NCBI GenBank assembly: GCA_021324445.1
Contig: JAJPJC010000246.1
Location: 1-64,000, forward strand
DNA from: Isosphaeraceae bacterium
GTDB taxonomy: Bacteria; Planctomycetota; Planctomycetia; Isosphaerales; Isosphaeraceae
Direction of reading: 5' to 3'
Length of the DNA stretch: 64,000 nucleotides
The notes under the pieces are model-generated. The model was not told where the DNA came from, made no database searches, and was given only the letters and a program-made list of their open reading frames with translations. Shown here piece after piece: positions 62,263 to 64,000 of the stretch (its first letter is position 1; each line of letters starts with the position of its first letter). The position numbers were made by a program, and so were the translations under genes.

Positions 62263-63989
62263 TGGCTCCTCCCTTGCACACCCTGCTGGGCCTGGATGTA
62301 GGGATTGTTGGGGTTGTAATTGCCGTAGGAATCCAGGAACGACACATTATCCGTGGTCGCGATTTCTCCGGTGCGCGCGAACAAGGTCACCAGGCGGAAT
62401 TCCCCCTTGAGCACGGCGCCGTTGGGATACAATGCGGCGCCCCTGTTGGCAGGCCGCAAACCGGCCCAGTTTGCCACCGCCGCCGCGCTGACATCCGAGG
62501 TCACGGGGAGCGCGGGCGCGATCGTCCCCGAGGGGGGATAAAGGTCGCCGCGCTCGGCCAGCCAGAAGTGGTAGAACGCTCCCCCCAGCCCGGCCGACGA
62601 CGGTGACGAATAGATCGTGGTGGGCAACACGGTGCCGTCGGGGTTGATCATGATGTCCACGTAACCCGTGAACGGGTTGAGCGCGCCGGCCGGGATCCGC
62701 GACCGCTCCAGGGTCGAGCCCCAGGTCGTCAGGTCGACCACGACGCCCGACGGCAGGGCGATCTCGCGCGCGCCCGCGACCGGCACCGGGCGGCGGCGGA
62801 TCGTGTAGGGCAGGTTGGTCGGAGGGGTGCTTGTGGCGAACACGGCATTGTTGCTCGTGGCGAGCGTGCCCAACCATTGCTCGGTCTCCTGCCATTCGCC
62901 GACGCCGGGGAACAGCGTGCAGTTCTGCTCGTCGATCAGGCCGTCGCCATCGTTGTCCACACCATCCCAGCCCTCATCGACCCAGCCATTCCGGTTGTCG
63001 TCCTGCCCATTGACGACGAAGAGGAAGTCGGGCATCGACGTGAAATTGCCGTTGATGCGAACAAGCGGAGAGGTGCCCGTGACACCCGCATTGCCCGCCG
63101 TGAAGGTCACCCCCGGCGGCCCGACGTTCACGAACATCTCGGGGTTGGCGTAGAACACTCCGCCCAGCGTGACACCACCCGGCGGAATGGCCATCGGCCC
63201 GACCACCGTGTACCAGGGACCGGCATTGTTGATCTGGATCTGGTCGCCGATCCGGATGTTCCAGTACCAGGAGGTGGGGGGGTTGGGCTGCCCGGCCGGA
63301 CCCGGTACGTAATAGCTCTGCTCCACCATCCGAACGTTGAGGATCGGGTAATTCGGGTAATTCGGGTCCGAGACCCAGGTGGTCCCATTGAAATACCAGT
63401 AGGCCAGCGGATTGGGTGAACCCCGGGATGTCCCGCTGAACGCGCCGGCCGCCACCTGGCTATTCACGGTCACGTATCCCTCGGAGTACTCCGGAGCCGG
63501 CTCGATCGGGATGAGCCGGTTGGCCGCGAGGATCTGCGTGGCATCGACCTGGCCGAAGACGGCGCTGCCCGTGGTGGCGATGGTGCTGAAGTAGGTCGGG
63601 TCGGGAAGTAGCCGGATCCCCGAGGGCACGTTGTTGTGGATGGCCGAGTCTCGGGCGCCGACCAGGGCCCCCTGGAGGATCCGGGCGGCCTCGCTCACCT
63701 GGCGGTGGTTGATCGCCGGCAGCACCGTGGGCAGGGCCACCGCCGAGACGATCAGGATGATGGTGATGACCACCAGGAGCTCGATGAGGGTGAATCCTCT
63801 CCTGGTCCTACAGCGGTTTCCGAGCGGGTTGCGCCCGCGACGGCCAGCGAAGAACCCTCCCAGGCCCCCCCTGATCAAGGGGGGGAAAGGGAAGGGGCGA
63901 GTGGCCCTCGGTTTCCCCCCCTTGATCAGGGGGGGTAGGGGGGGGGTGGATGCGCCAACCCTGCCGGGATCAGCAACCCGGGATGCCAT
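62259..63989 (-). CDS. GspH-like pseudopilin with a repeat-encoded leader
   Basis: 576 residues if ATG 63989 is the start. The prepilin motif [58 protein letters not shown] begins only at about residue 62, matching GspH/FimT. The 61 residues before it translate an intergenic repeat (PPLIKGG...PPLIRGG), so the real start may be nearer the motif at a non-ATG codon I cannot identify. The ectodomain has calcium-like loops (VDNDGDGLIDEQ; NRNGWVDEGWDG). It is the first gene of an H-I-J-(Uma2)2-K unit. Confidence 0.82.
   Translation of the reverse strand: MASRVADPGRVGASTPPLPPLIKGGKPRATRPFPFPPLIRGGLGGFFAGRRGRNPLGNRCRTRRGFTLIELLVVITIILIVSAVALPTVLPAINHRQVSEAARILQGALVGARDSAIHNNVPSGIRLLPDPTYFSTIATTGSAVFGQVDATQILAANRLIPIEPAPEYSEGYVTVNSQVAAGAFSGTSRGSPNPLAYWYFNGTTWVSDPNYPNYPILNVRMVEQSYYVPGPAGQPNPPTSWYWNIRIGDQIQINNAGPWYTVVGPMAIPPGGVTLGGVFYANPEMFVNVGPPGVTFTAGNAGVTGTSPLVRINGNFTSMPDFLFVVNGQDDNRNGWVDEGWDGVDNDGDGLIDEQNCTLFPGVGEWQETEQWLGTLATSNNAVFATSTPPTNLPYTIRRRPVPVAGAREIALPSGVVVDLTTWGSTLERSRIPAGALNPFTGYVDIMINPDGTVLPTTIYSSPSSAGLGGAFYHFWLAERGDLYPPSGTIAPALPVTSDVSAAAVANWAGLRPANRGAALYPNGAVLKGEFRLVTLFARTGEIATTDNVSFLDSYGNYNPNNPYIQAQQGVQGRSQ
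63864..63942. repeat. CCCCCCTTGATCAGGGGGG-type palindrome pair
   Basis: Two palindromes, centred on TGATCA at 63873-63878 and 63922-63927 and flanked by runs of C and G, are separated by about 30 bases. In frame they encode PPLIKGG and PPLIRGG. Similar palindromes occur widely in cyanobacteria and planctomycetes as intergenic repeats, so coding here may be fortuitous. Confidence 0.75.
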
Positions 63990-64000
63990 CCGTTCGTAAC

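Noticed and set aside
1-64000. CRISPR array, rRNA, integrase, prophage structural genes
   Set aside because: No regularly spaced direct repeats with unique spacers, no rRNA-like sequence, and no integrase or capsid/portal proteins were found.

Overview
The window is about 64 kb of high-GC DNA from a planctomycete, most likely of the Isosphaeraceae type (Singulisphaera/Isosphaera-like). The evidence is the combination of LEPRxLL-type secreted proteins (a matrixin-like fragment and an S53 peptidase), two DUF1559 pseudopilin-like proteins with an H-x9-DG tail, a PSCyt1/DUF1549/DUF1553 protein next to a DUF1501 protein, an ECF sigma factor fused to a propeller and a thioredoxin fold, and paired Uma2 genes. 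No rRNA, tRNA, CRISPR array or prophage was seen.

Layout. 1-0.7 kb: 5' end of a LEPRxLL secreted protein. 0.7-10.6 kb: a lipid-like biosynthesis/export locus. On the minus strand it has an active-site-less ketosynthase homologue, a complete ketosynthase, a short hypothetical, an SDR reductase, and a DevBCA-type exporter (permease, ATPase, adaptor) with a DNA methyltransferase gene sitting inside it. On the plus strand a divergent alpha-oxoamine synthase and a small multidrug-resistance-like protein follow. 10.6-15.8 kb: MBL hydrolase, frameshifted DUF433 gene, membrane protein, S53 peptidase, pyrophosphatase. 16-23.6 kb: a housekeeping block aroF-tpiA-secG-yicC-gmk-rpoZ-ftsK, then a convergent histidine phosphatase. 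23.8-31.5 kb: DUF1559, an EF-hand/deiodinase-like protein, an APC permease, an AhpD-like gene with an in-frame TGA (candidate selenoprotein), a dCTP-deaminase gene with an in-frame TAG, a structured non-coding stretch, a lipoprotein and a VOC protein. 31.5-36.4 kb: DUF1553 and DUF1501 genes split by a REP-associated tyrosine transposase (RAYT) flanked by its own palindromes. 36.5-38.2 kb: an AAA15 ATPase plus TOPRIM-like protein pair (candidate defence system). 38.4-41.5 kb: the sigma-propeller-thioredoxin fusion. 41.6-45.4 kb: two alkaline-phosphatase-superfamily proteins and a 56-residue membrane protein. 46-64 kb: a zinc-ribbon membrane protein, DUF1559, and an H-I-J-K-like minor pseudopilin set whose K-like member is about 2450 residues long, interrupted by two tandem Uma2 genes.

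The observations I rate highest are: (1) the AhpD-like gene at 28508-29074, where TGA replaces the second Cys of a CxxC motif and is followed at the right distance by an 11-bp hairpin with a G at the start of its loop (bacterial SECIS-like); (2) a REP/RAYT system whose palindromes carry a GTAG foot and a variable four-base loop that is the same within a locus but differs between loci; (3) the AAA15/TOPRIM pair; (4) the ketosynthase/oxoamine synthase/DevBCA locus. All functional statements are inferred from reading the sequence; no database search was run.
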